This document shows, piece after piece, positions 1 to 8,773 of a stretch of 48,144 nt of DNA (the stretch's first letter is position 1; each line of letters starts with the position of its first letter). This stretch comes from Patescibacteria group bacterium. Its GTDB lineage: Bacteria > Patescibacteriota > Minisyncoccia > Phycocordibacterales > BOKC01. Below the pieces are notes generated by a model. It was not told the DNA's origin. It searched no databases and worked only from the letters and a program-made list of their open reading frames with translations. The stretch covers positions 1 through 48,144 of the forward strand of contig BOKC01000005.1 of assembly GCA_016860785.1 (NCBI GenBank). The letters are read 5' to 3'. Made by a program: the position numbers and the translations under genes.

Positions 1-192
1 AATAGCTCCGGTTGAGAGATACTCAATCGCATTCACGATTAACATCAGGACGGCGACAAGTCCGGAGAGAAGCAGAAAGATATTGAAAGTGTCTAGGTTT
101 AGGGTGTAGGTTTCGGGTTGGGCGGAAACTGCCACGGGGAAAAAAGAAGTTGCTACGAAAAATAGTAAGGATGTTTTATTTTTTTTTGTCAT
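1..192 (-). CDS. membrane protein, C-terminus beyond the window
   Basis: A 64-codon open frame starts with ATG at 192 and is still open at the left edge. The protein begins with two lysine-rich turns and a hydrophobic stretch ending in VAVSAQ, which looks like a cleavable signal peptide (residues 1-26). A second hydrophobic segment (about residues 37-56, LLLSGLVAVLMLIVNA) is probably a membrane helix. The family is not recognisable from this fragment. The bases coding for residues 27-35 (about 88-117) resemble the CCTAAACCCTA-type repeat seen elsewhere in the window. Confidence 0.6.
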   Translation of the reverse strand, partial: MTKKNKTSLLFFVATSFFPVAVSAQPETYTLNLDTFNIFLLLSGLVAVLMLIVNAIEYLSTGAI

Positions 193-228
193 CAGTAAAA
201 TACAGGTTCATCTAAAATTTTAACATAA

Positions 229-255
229 AATCGCGGAGTTTATCTCTCCGCGATT
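229..255 (-). terminator. hairpin terminator of the small gene at 278-529
   Basis: A perfect 10-bp stem (AATCGCGGAG with CTCCGCGATT) encloses a 7-base loop. Read leftward it is followed by TTTTATGTT. It lies 22 bases beyond the stop of the 278-529 gene, which supports that gene being transcribed. Confidence 0.65.
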
Positions 256-277
256 CACCTGTCCTTGGTGATGGTCG

Positions 278-529
278 TTAGATCTCTTCCCAGTGATGGT
301 ACAACTTTGCCAGAGTATCCGCAGGAATCCCGCTTCTCTCAGCAAGAGTCTGACTGCAATCTTTGATTGCCGTAAGAGCCAAATCGCGACCGGTCAGATC
401 ACGATCGTGCAGGGTCAGGCAATCGTTCATTCTTCCATCCTCCAAGAATTGAATCAGCTTGCCCCTTTCCTTTCTGAGTGCCTTTTTTTCCCACTTTTTC
501 AGGCCGACTTTCCCAACATTTTCGGCCAC
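278..529 (-). CDS. small SD-led protein of unknown function
   Basis: This 83-residue protein is not one I recognise. A GTG start at 529 is chosen because AGGG lies about 7 bases upstream; the frame stays open to a TTG at 607, so a longer form is possible. The first part is basic (KKWEKKALRKERGK) and the second looks helical, ending in LYHHWEEI. Its base composition is more GC-rich than the flanking genes. A TTGCCG/GATAAT promoter with 17-bp spacing lies at 626-654 and a hairpin terminator follows, so it appears to be a one-gene unit. It resembles the genes at 8490 and 15863 in having its own promoter, a leader and a Shine-Dalgarno. Real as a gene is likely; function is unknown. Confidence 0.55.
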   Translation of the reverse strand: MAENVGKVGLKKWEKKALRKERGKLIQFLEDGRMNDCLTLHDRDLTGRDLALTAIKDCSQTLAERSGIPADTLAKLYHHWEEI

Positions 530-625
530 CGTTCCACCCTGAAGTTGCACTTGGCCCCCAATCCTTCTTTGGTTTGAGCCCGGTGAGCTTGAGACACAGC
601 GCCTCAAATAGTACTCTAAAAGTTA

Positions 626-654
626 ATTATCTCACCCAAACAAAAAACCGGCAA
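626..654 (-). promoter_or_regulatory. promoter for the 278-529 gene
   Basis: TTGCCG (649-654) and GATAAT (626-631) are 17 bases apart, read leftward. This gives a leader of roughly 90 bases before the GTG start. Confidence 0.45.
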
Positions 655-680
655 CAGTCTTATACACAACCAATGAAATA

Positions 681-708
681 TTAACAAACTCTTTAAAAAT
701 GATAGAAT
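681..708 (+). promoter_or_regulatory. thrS promoter, extended -10
   Basis: TTAACA (681-686), a 16-base spacer and TAGAAT (703-708), with TGA directly before the hexamer. Transcription would start near 715, leaving about six bases of leader before the ATG at 721. No Shine-Dalgarno is visible. Confidence 0.55.
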
Positions 709-720
709 TTCTTTAAATTT

Positions 721-2520
721 ATGGGGCAAGAAAATCTAGAAAACAAAAGACACTCTCTGGCTCACCTTTTAGCGTCAGTTGTTTTAAATCTTTATCCCGA
801 TACAAAAATGACTTTGGGGCCAACAATTGAAAACGGATTTTATTATGATTTTGAATTCTCTACCCCAATTTCAGAAAAAGATCTCCCGAAAATTGAAAAA
901 GAGATGAAAAAAATTCTGCCTCATTGGCAGACTTTTGAAAAATTTGAAGTTTCAGCCGACGAAGCCAGAAAAATCTTTCAGGGTAATGAATACAAACTCG
1001 AGTTGATTGACGAAATTGAAAAAAACAATGAGCAGATTACTCTTTACTACTCCGGAGAAAAAAAACAGCTACCAAAAATAAAAGACCTCCTAAACCCCTA
1101 TACCCTATACCCTAACTTCCTAGATTTATGTCGCGGAGGACATGTTGAAAATCCGTCAAAAGATATCGGCCCGGATACTTTTAAATTAGATAGAATCGCC
1201 GGTGCTTATTGGCGTGGAAACGAAAAAAATCAAATGTTGACTAGAATTTACGGATTAGCTTTTAATTCTAAAAAAGAACTCGAAGAATTTATAAAACAAA
1301 GAGAAGAAGCAATAAAAAGAGACCACAGGAAAATCGGTAAAGAGCTTAATCTATTTACTTTCTCTGATCTGGTTGGGGCTGGACTTCCGCTTTTTACACC
1401 AAAAGGACGGGCCATGCGCGACGCCATTGAAAACAAAATCGCCTCTATTCAAGAAAAATTCGGCTTCCAAAAAGTCTGGATTCCTCATATCACCAAACCA
1501 GACCTTTATAAAACCTCCGGTCATTGGGAGAAATTTGGTGACGAGTTGTTCAAAGTCAAAAGTCGAGAGTCCGACTTCGTAATGAAGCCGATGAACTGCC
1601 CACATCATACCCAAATTTACGCCAGCCAACAGAGAAGCTACAAAGATTTACCGGTACGTTTTGTCGAAACGACCACCGTATACAGAGACGAGCAATCCGG
1701 AGAATTGCTAGGTCTCTCGAGAGTCAGATCAATCACTCAAGATGACGGTCATATCTTCTGCGCGCCCGAGCAAATTCCTACAGAGATAAAAAATGTCATA
1801 GAAGTTATCAAAGAATTTTATTCTTCACTCGGAATGTGGAAGGACGGAAACTACCGCGTAATACTTTCAACTCGAGATCCAAAAGATCCCGAAAGATATC
1901 TAGGAGACGATAAAATCTGGCAAGAATCAGAAACAAATTTGAAAAATATAGCCGACAATGAGAATTTACCTTACTCGATAGAAAAAGGAGAAGCAGCTTT
2001 TTACGGCCCAAAACTTGATTTCAAATTTAAGGACGCAATTGGTCGCGAATGGCAACTAGCAACCATCCAGCTTGATTTTAATATGCCCGAACGTTTTGGT
2101 TTGGAATATACCGATAAAGATGGCTCTAAAAAAACTCCAGTCATGATTCACCGGGCGATTTCAGGTTCACTTGAAAGATTCCTGTCTGTCATAATAGAAC
2201 ACTTTGCCGGCGCTTTTCCTTTATGGCTTTCTCCGGTTCAATTAAAAATTTTGCCGGTCAGTGAGAAACATTTTGAGTACGCACGCGCTATCGGCCAAGA
2301 GTTAAAACAAAACAATCTCCGAATAGAGATCGACGAGAGTAACGAAAATTTAGGAAAAAAAGTCAGGCAAGCAAAGTTGGAAAAAGTTCCCTATTTTTTG
2401 GTTCTGGGTGACAAAGAAACCACGGAAAAAAATATTACGCTGGAGAGTCGCGATGAAGGAAATTTGGGAGTATTTAATATTGCTTCCCTTGTGGAATTTC
2501 TTAAAAAAGAAAGCGCTTAA
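721..2520 (+). CDS. thrS: threonyl-tRNA synthetase lacking the TGS domain
   Basis: Charges tRNA-Thr with threonine in the cytoplasm. The 599-residue protein starts directly at the editing domain: HSLAH (H11, H15) and CRGGH (C137, H141) form its usual metal-type motif. The N-terminal TGS/N1 domain of the roughly 640-residue bacterial enzyme is missing. The class II core follows: MNCPHH with zinc ligand C293, motif 2 with VYRDEQSGEL, motif 3 with RAISGSLERF, and a C-terminal anticodon-binding domain. The family motif CRGPH reads CRGGH here. Residues about 123-136 (NPYTLYP region) are encoded by a CCTAAACCCTA-like repeat and look inserted compared with other ThrRS. The 3' end nearly meets the convergent gene at 2534. 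Confidence 0.96.
   Translation: MGQENLENKRHSLAHLLASVVLNLYPDTKMTLGPTIENGFYYDFEFSTPISEKDLPKIEKEMKKILPHWQTFEKFEVSADEARKIFQGNEYKLELIDEIEKNNEQITLYYSGEKKQLPKIKDLLNPYTLYPNFLDLCRGGHVENPSKDIGPDTFKLDRIAGAYWRGNEKNQMLTRIYGLAFNSKKELEEFIKQREEAIKRDHRKIGKELNLFTFSDLVGAGLPLFTPKGRAMRDAIENKIASIQEKFGFQKVWIPHITKPDLYKTSGHWEKFGDELFKVKSRESDFVMKPMNCPHHTQIYASQQRSYKDLPVRFVETTTVYRDEQSGELLGLSRVRSITQDDGHIFCAPEQIPTEIKNVIEVIKEFYSSLGMWKDGNYRVILSTRDPKDPERYLGDDKIWQESETNLKNIADNENLPYSIEKGEAAFYGPKLDFKFKDAIGREWQLATIQLDFNMPERFGLEYTDKDGSKKTPVMIHRAISGSLERFLSVIIEHFAGAFPLWLSPVQLKILPVSEKHFEYARAIGQELKQNNLRIEIDESNENLGKKVRQAKLEKVPYFLVLGDKETTEKNITLESRDEGNLGVFNIASLVEFLKKESA
1086..1128 (+). repeat. CCTAAACCCTA-like repeat inside thrS
   Basis: The stretch reads CCTCCTAAACCCC, then TATACCC twice, then TAACTTCCTAGA. 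It closely resembles the non-coding tracts at 20381-20430 and 28504-28602, but here it is in frame and translated as part of the editing domain between ITLYYSGEK and FLDLCRGGH. Confidence 0.5.
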
Positions 2521-2533
2521 GATCAAAAATAAT

Positions 2534-3709
2534 TTAAAGGTCTTTGTTTCTCAAAAAACATTTTTCGACCTCGTCTTTGTCAACAACCGGCAATCTTTCT
2601 TCGCCGGGAATAGTTGAATAAGGTGGCTCTTTCATTTCCGAAACCACACAATCAAGACACTTGATGGCCTTATCAGAATCACCTTCCGATTTTTCAACTA
2701 GCAAATTAAGTGCATCAGCAGAAACCAGAACCTTTCTTTCTCTGGCTTCGGACTGAATTATCTCTGATATCTCTTTTTTATTTTTATCTTCAGGTGCTGG
2801 AAGTTTAATGCTTTCAGAATACGCCAAAGACATCTTCTGCCTTTCCGCTTTCCGCTGTTTTCTCAAAACCAAAACAAAAGACAAAAGTACGAGTCCGCCA
2901 ATAATCAAAATAAGATAAGAAAGAATACGCCAGTTTAAAGGGACAATTCCCACTTCTGGTAAATTATTAACAGAAGCCGAGCCAGAAACAACCGGAATTA
3001 CACCGCCTTTTCCTATTACATCAATTGAACAGTTGGCAGTGGTTTGCTTTTCGCCGGACGAGACAACAACTGTGGCAGTCTTCACTCCCATAGTTTTGTA
3101 GGAAATGGAAACCGATTCGGTCTGACCAGACAAATTATCCGAACCACTCCATGAATAAGAGCTTTTGTCTTTAAAATCAGAAGGAACCAAGGCGGTCCAA
3201 AGTATATTTTCTCCAATCTCAACAGAATCCTTGTTGGCTACACAACCAGCAATGAAAGGGTCCGCAATAGCCGATTCGCCTAAAACATGGCCATTAGCAC
3301 CTTGCACGCCCTGATTTGAAGCGTTAAGGCCAAGATTGCCGGATATAGAGACAGTCCCTGTCTCCACCACCACACTGCAATTTCTAAAAATTTGCTGACT
3401 GCCGGATCTTATTCTGACAGTAGCGGTTTTTATACCCGGAGTATTGTATACCTTGGTCACACTTGAATTTTGGCTATTTAGATTATCAGAACCAGACCAA
3501 AGATAGCTGTAGGAATAAAGACCTTCTCCGCCACCGACATCAACAAGCCATGTTACAGACTGTCCGACAATGATTGAAGACGGATTGGTAAAACAACTTC
3601 CGGAAAGCGCCGGACCGGCAGCCAGAGATTCAGAAGAAGCCAAAAGCAAGGAAATACTGAAAAGACAGAATATAATTGATATTGATTTTTTAAACTTTAA
3701 TTTATTCAT
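2534..3709 (-). CDS. membrane-anchored surface protein with two PKD-like domains
   Basis: The 391-residue protein has a signal peptide (residues 1-31, ending LASSESLAAG) and two Ig/PKD-like repeats with paired cysteines. Their shared pattern is a WSGSDNL turn followed by GxKTATVxxxSG and NCS (about residues 36-115 and 153-230). A membrane helix follows (about 258-280, LILIIGGLVLLSF), then a basic stop-transfer and a cytoplasmic tail. The tail (about 305-391, VSADALNLLVEKSEGDSDK) resembles the helical lid domain of clamp-loader AAA+ proteins; this is a resemblance only. Extracellular PKD domains usually mediate contacts between proteins or surfaces. A clear promoter at 3749-3777 makes this a single-gene unit convergent with thrS. 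Confidence 0.75.
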   Translation of the reverse strand: MNKLKFKKSISIIFCLFSISLLLASSESLAAGPALSGSCFTNPSSIIVGQSVTWLVDVGGGEGLYSYSYLWSGSDNLNSQNSSVTKVYNTPGIKTATVRIRSGSQQIFRNCSVVVETGTVSISGNLGLNASNQGVQGANGHVLGESAIADPFIAGCVANKDSVEIGENILWTALVPSDFKDKSSYSWSGSDNLSGQTESVSISYKTMGVKTATVVVSSGEKQTTANCSIDVIGKGGVIPVVSGSASVNNLPEVGIVPLNWRILSYLILIIGGLVLLSFVLVLRKQRKAERQKMSLAYSESIKLPAPEDKNKKEISEIIQSEARERKVLVSADALNLLVEKSEGDSDKAIKCLDCVVSEMKEPPYSTIPGEERLPVVDKDEVEKCFLRNKDL

Positions 3710-3748
3710 AAAAAAATAAAAAACGCTCGGTATTTAACATACCTTTCC

Positions 3749-3777
3749 ATTATACACTAAAAGAAAAAAATAGTCAA
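3749..3777 (-). promoter_or_regulatory. promoter for the PKD surface protein
   Basis: TTGACT (3772-3777), a 17-base spacer and a perfect TATAAT (3749-3754), read leftward. The predicted leader is about 33 bases with no clear Shine-Dalgarno. Confidence 0.75.
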
Positions 3778-3878
3778 TGTTTTGAGTGGTAATATCCAAG
3801 CATTTTTGACGCCCAAACATTCGCACACAAAACATTCGACTCAACCCGAGAATTCACTTGGGAAATGAGATTTTTTTA

Positions 3879-4735
3879 TTATTTCACCAAATGAACAGTT
3901 CTGGTTGGAAAAGCAATTTCAATTTTTTCTTTCTCAAGAATTGCTTTCAAACGCAAGTGAATTTCCTGTTGGACATTCATATAAGCGTTAAAGTCTGGAG
4001 ATTGGGTATAATAGACAACTTCAAAATCTAAAGACGAGTCACCAAATTTGTGGAAGTGCGCCCTATCAAATCGCGTCAGATCAATTGAATCAATAATCTC
4101 TTTTATAAAGTTGGGAATTTTTTCTAATTTATCGTTGGGCGTTCCATAAACAACACCAAAAGAAAAAGTAACCCGCCGTTCTTTCATTTTTTTGAAATTG
4201 TGAATCCGAGCGCTGGTTAATTCCTGATTGGAAATAACAATCTCTTCGCCCTGAAGAGCTCTCAAGCGAGTAGTTTTGATGCCAATGTGCTCCACTACTC
4301 CCATATCACTGCCAACAATAATAAAATCACCCGGCACAAACGGCTTGTCAAAATGAATTGAGAAAGAACTGAATAGATCGCTTAAAACACTTTGCAGAGC
4401 CAGAGCAATAGCAATACCACCAATGCCGAGGCCGGCCATAAGCGAGGTCACATTAACACCTAAGTTGGATAGAACAAAAAGAACAGCAATCACCCACAAA
4501 ACACCTTTACTTATCTTACCGATAAGTTTAATTGCGCCTTTGGTCCCCTCGGTTTTTTCTTTTCTAGTAAATTTCCTAACGGCGTAGTCAACTAAAATGT
4601 TTGAAGCCAACGCCGCTTGATAAACGACCCAGACTACCAAAACAACAGTCAAAAATTTCCAGAGTAATTCCTGAACTTCTATAAACCAAAGGGCAAAATA
4701 AAATGCCAAAAAGAAATAAAACGAAAATTCTGTTA
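3879..4735 (-). pseudogene. mscS-type channel, C-terminal part (split by IS)
   Basis: Encodes the downstream part of a small-conductance mechanosensitive (MscS-family) channel, which releases solutes on osmotic down-shock. Seen: membrane helices, the pore-lining helix with alternating small residues (LMAGLGIGGIAIALALQSVL), the beta domain (FVPGDFIIVGSDMGVVEHIG, then TTRLRALQGEEIVISNQEL) and a C-terminal alpha/beta domain. The apparent ATG at 4745 lies within the terminal repeat of the inserted IS and is not the native start. The missing N-terminus is at 5727-5953, on the far side of the IS. Independent translation of this fragment is possible but unproven. Confidence 0.85.
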
Positions 4736-5726
4736 TGAAGTGCAACTTTAATAGAATGAAGTTGTATGAAATACAAGCATTTGAATCAGTCCGATCGCGA
4801 TCGAATTGAAGTGATGTGGAGAGAAGGAATAAACCAGATTGAAATAGCCAAAGTGCTCAAGGTACACAAAAGCACTATCTCAAGAGAAATTGAAAAACAT
4901 AAGAGAATAAATGGCATATACGATGCCGATACCGCAGAGCATAAAGCCAGAGTGGGGAGAGGTAATTCCAAGTACCAGGGTATGAAGATAGAAAGAAATC
5001 AAGATTTAAAAAGAACCATCACCAAAGAGCTTAAAGAAGGAAGATCCCCAGATGAAATAGCAGGCAGGATGAAGAAAGAGAAAATCTATCCTAGAGTGAA
5101 CAAAGATGCTATCTATAAGTGGCTCTATAGCTCCTATGGAGAGCGATACTGCAAGTATTTGTGCACCAAGAGGAAACGCAAAAAGAAGCAGACCAAAAAG
5201 GTTAAAAGAGAGATGATACCGAACAGAATAAGCATATTTGAGCGCCCTATAAGGGGTATACACGCGGAAGGAGACACCTTCTTATCTCCAAGAGAAATCA
5301 GGGATGCTGTGGCGATTGTTGGTTTAAAGAAAGAAAAATATCTCTCTGCAATACGCATACCGAATCTCAAACCAGACACCATGAAAAAAGCTGTACGGGA
5401 GATAGTTTCAGAGATTGAGATTGATACGCTCGCTTGGGATAACGGAATTGAAAACAAAAAGCATGAGGAATTTGGAGTGCCATCATATTTCTGTGATCCA
5501 CATGCTCCGCACCAGAAACCATTCATTGAAAGTTCGATCGGACTCTTGAGGAGATGGTTCATTCCCAAGGGCACTGATCTAAGAGAGGTGAGCCAGGAAC
5601 AGTTGGGTGTTTATTTAAACATTCTCAATAACAAGTATAGAAAATCGCTCCAATATCGGAGCGCTTATGAGGTGGCTATTGAAAAAGGTATACTAAAGAG
5701 ACATTAATAGGATGGGTTGCACTTCA
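4736..5726 (+). mobile_element. IS30-family insertion sequence interrupting mscS
   Basis: A 991-bp element has perfect 11-bp terminal inverted repeats (TGAAGTGCAAC at 4736-4746; its complement at 5716-5726) and one transposase gene nearly filling it. No exact target duplication is seen: the flanking triplets are TTA on the left and CTA on the right. The element sits inside a leftward channel gene whose two halves match the two sides of one MscS protein. Confidence 0.88.
4766..5707 (+). CDS. IS30-family transposase
   Basis: The 313-residue protein has an N-terminal helix-turn-helix (HLNQSDRDRIEVM, then IAKVLKVHKSTISREI), typical of IS30 transposases. A DDE-type catalytic core follows: HAEGDTF supplies the first aspartate, TLAWDNGIEN the second and PFIESSIGLLRRWF the glutamate. 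The usual C-terminal NxxxRKxLxxxTP-like region reads NNKYRKSLQYRSAYE. The length is close to family norms and the frame is intact, so the element may still be active. It ends 19 bases before the right terminal repeat. Confidence 0.93.
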   Translation: MKYKHLNQSDRDRIEVMWREGINQIEIAKVLKVHKSTISREIEKHKRINGIYDADTAEHKARVGRGNSKYQGMKIERNQDLKRTITKELKEGRSPDEIAGRMKKEKIYPRVNKDAIYKWLYSSYGERYCKYLCTKRKRKKKQTKKVKREMIPNRISIFERPIRGIHAEGDTFLSPREIRDAVAIVGLKKEKYLSAIRIPNLKPDTMKKAVREIVSEIEIDTLAWDNGIENKKHEEFGVPSYFCDPHAPHQKPFIESSIGLLRRWFIPKGTDLREVSQEQLGVYLNILNNKYRKSLQYRSAYEVAIEKGILKRH

Positions 5727-5953
5727 CTAGAGAATTTACCAAAGGGCGGACGCAGTTTCTTTACAATGGAAATAAATGTCTCGTCCAAGTCGGTCTTGGT
5801 TTTTAAAGCCAGTTTTTCCAGCCATTTTAAAATAAATTTATTAAAAACCGAAAAAACAGCCAGTAAGATAAGAAAAACTGCTGCAGCCAACAGATAGTCA
5901 GAAACAAGACTTTCTCCCAATTTAAAATTCAAAATGTCTAAAAATCTCTCCAT
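5727..5953 (-). pseudogene. mscS-type channel, N-terminal part (split by IS)
   Basis: The first 75 or so residues of the interrupted channel start at ATG 5953 (MERFLDILNF). They contain a membrane helix (YLLAAAVFLILLAVFSVF) and the KTKTDLDETFISIVKKLRPPF segment that in MscS relatives precedes the next helix. The frame then runs into the IS. An extended -10 (TGCTATATT, 5961-5969) stands seven bases before this ATG, so the ATG at 5986 is less likely to be the start. Gene remnants on both sides of the IS are in good condition, which suggests a recent disruption. Confidence 0.8.
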
Positions 5954-5960
5954 TAAGAAA

Positions 5961-5969
5961 AATATAGCA
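5961..5969 (-). promoter_or_regulatory. extended -10 promoter of the split mscS gene
   Basis: TGC followed by TATATT, read leftward, ends seven bases before the ATG at 5953, predicting a leaderless transcript. No convincing -35 is seen. Confidence 0.45.
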
Positions 5970-6041
5970 AAAAAAACACAATTCACAAACCAAAAACTAA
6001 AATAGTTTGGCTAGAGGATGCCGTTTCGGCAACAAAATTAA

Positions 6042-6164
6042 TTAATGCTTTTTTTTGCCGGCCTGTCGCTTTGAGAGCATTTCATACTTTATCGCCAGTC
6101 GTTTTTTTGTTTTTTTGGAGCGAGATTTTTTTCTTTTCCCTACTCCGGTATCTCTTTTTCCCAT
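6042..6164 (-). CDS. 40-residue lysine/arginine-rich protein
   Basis: A short, strongly basic protein (starts MGKRDTGVGKRKKSRSKK, ends RQAGKKKH) of unknown function. The high Lys/Arg content suggests nucleic-acid or ribosome binding, which is inference only. It is supported as a gene by a good promoter (TTGATA, 16 bases, TATAAT at 6174-6201) placed so that transcription begins about three bases before the ATG. It lies just downstream of gyrB, whose 3' end overlaps the promoter. Confidence 0.6.
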   Translation of the reverse strand: MGKRDTGVGKRKKSRSKKTKKRLAIKYEMLSKRQAGKKKH

Positions 6165-6173
6165 ATTTTTAAT

Positions 6174-8272
<2,099 letters not shown>

Positions 8273-8394
8273 TCAGCCCGCCAAATAACAGCGGGTGAAT
8301 CTAAAACCTTTAGTTTTATTTTACCGCAAAAGGTCTGAAAAACAAAGGGAAAATATGCTTAAAAAGAGTTCGAGAGTTTTTTTAAACAATATAC

Positions 8395-8423
8395 TTGACT
8401 TTCTGTCTATTATATGATAGACT
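8395..8423 (+). promoter_or_regulatory. promoter with internal palindrome for the 51-residue gene
   Basis: TTGACT (8395-8400), a 17-base spacer and TAGACT (8418-8423). The spacer and -10 carry a perfect inverted repeat, GTCTAT at 8405-8410 and ATAGAC at 8417-8422 with six bases between, positioned where a repressor could bind. Confidence 0.65.
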
Positions 8424-8433
8424 ATCAAAAGAT

Positions 8434-8454
8434 GGGTGCGCGCAGGGCGCACCC
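8434..8454 (+). promoter_or_regulatory. leader hairpin 1 of the 51-residue gene
   Basis: An 8-bp GC stem (GGGTGCGC with GCGCACCC) closes a five-base loop, a few bases after the predicted transcription start. Confidence 0.6.
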
Positions 8455-8465
8455 ACAGGTACACA

Positions 8466-8482
8466 CTCCTTTCTAGTAGGAG
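8466..8482 (+). promoter_or_regulatory. leader hairpin 2 masking the Shine-Dalgarno
   Basis: CTCCT (8466-8470) can pair with AGGAG (8478-8482), the Shine-Dalgarno seven bases before the ATG at 8490. Pairing would hide the ribosome site, so translation could be switchable. This is a structural inference. Confidence 0.45.
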
Positions 8483-8489
8483 ACACACG

Positions 8490-8645
8490 ATGGCGTACCG
8501 AACCCGCAACTCGTCGGACAGTCGGTTCCGTAAGGGCCACAGAACGGATCGGTCACGGACAGAACCGTGGCTGACACCTCGAAGACAGCAGACCGTTCGG
8601 CCCACCGCCACTAAGTGCGGTGAGCAGAAGAGGGCGGGCAAGTAG
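8490..8645 (+). CDS. 51-residue arginine-rich protein, GC-rich locus
   Basis: A very basic protein (starts MAYRTRNSSDSRFRKGHR, ends GEQKRAGK) with no family I can name. It has a strong Shine-Dalgarno (AGGAG), its own promoter, two leader hairpins and a strong terminator. It is therefore a complete transcription unit between gyrB and the PheRS gene. Base composition is far more GC-rich than the neighbours, and the coding strand itself can fold (for example CACGG with CCGTG, and CACCGC with GCGGTG). It could alternatively be a structured RNA with a chance frame. The matched Shine-Dalgarno, ATG and stop just before the terminator favour protein. An RNA-binding or ribosome-associated role is speculation. 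Confidence 0.55.
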   Translation: MAYRTRNSSDSRFRKGHRTDRSRTEPWLTPRRQQTVRPTATKCGEQKRAGK

Positions 8646-8653
8646 CCCATACA

Positions 8654-8688
8654 CACCCCGACGTGAAAACGTCGGGGTGGATTTTTTT
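8654..8688 (+). terminator. strong intrinsic terminator
   Basis: An 11-bp stem (CACCCCGACGT with ACGTCGGGGTG) with a GAAA tetraloop is followed by GGA and seven T's. It ends the 51-residue gene. Confidence 0.92.
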
Positions 8689-8698
8689 GTCTCAAATT

Positions 8699-8730
8699 AG
8701 CCCCGCGCCGGCGTACGCTGGCGCGGGGCT
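8699..8730. repeat. 32-base GC-rich palindrome
   Basis: A near-perfect palindrome (AGCCCCGCGCC ... GGCGCGGGGCT) with one G-T mismatch lies between the terminator and the PheRS gene. It resembles the hairpins at 13234-13272 and 31138-31175, which share CCCCG/CGGGG arms. Confidence 0.7.
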
Positions 8731-8773
8731 TTCAACTTCCAAATTTAGATTGAATTTGATAATCTTTCTAAAT

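Noticed and set aside
660-668. TTATACACA, a DnaA-box-like 9-mer upstream of thrS
   Set aside because: A single box without a cluster, AT-rich unwinding element or dnaA/dnaN genes nearby does not support an origin.
8321-8695. A 124-codon leftward frame opposite the 51-residue gene
   Set aside because: It runs through the promoter, leader hairpins and terminator of the rightward unit and has no signals of its own.
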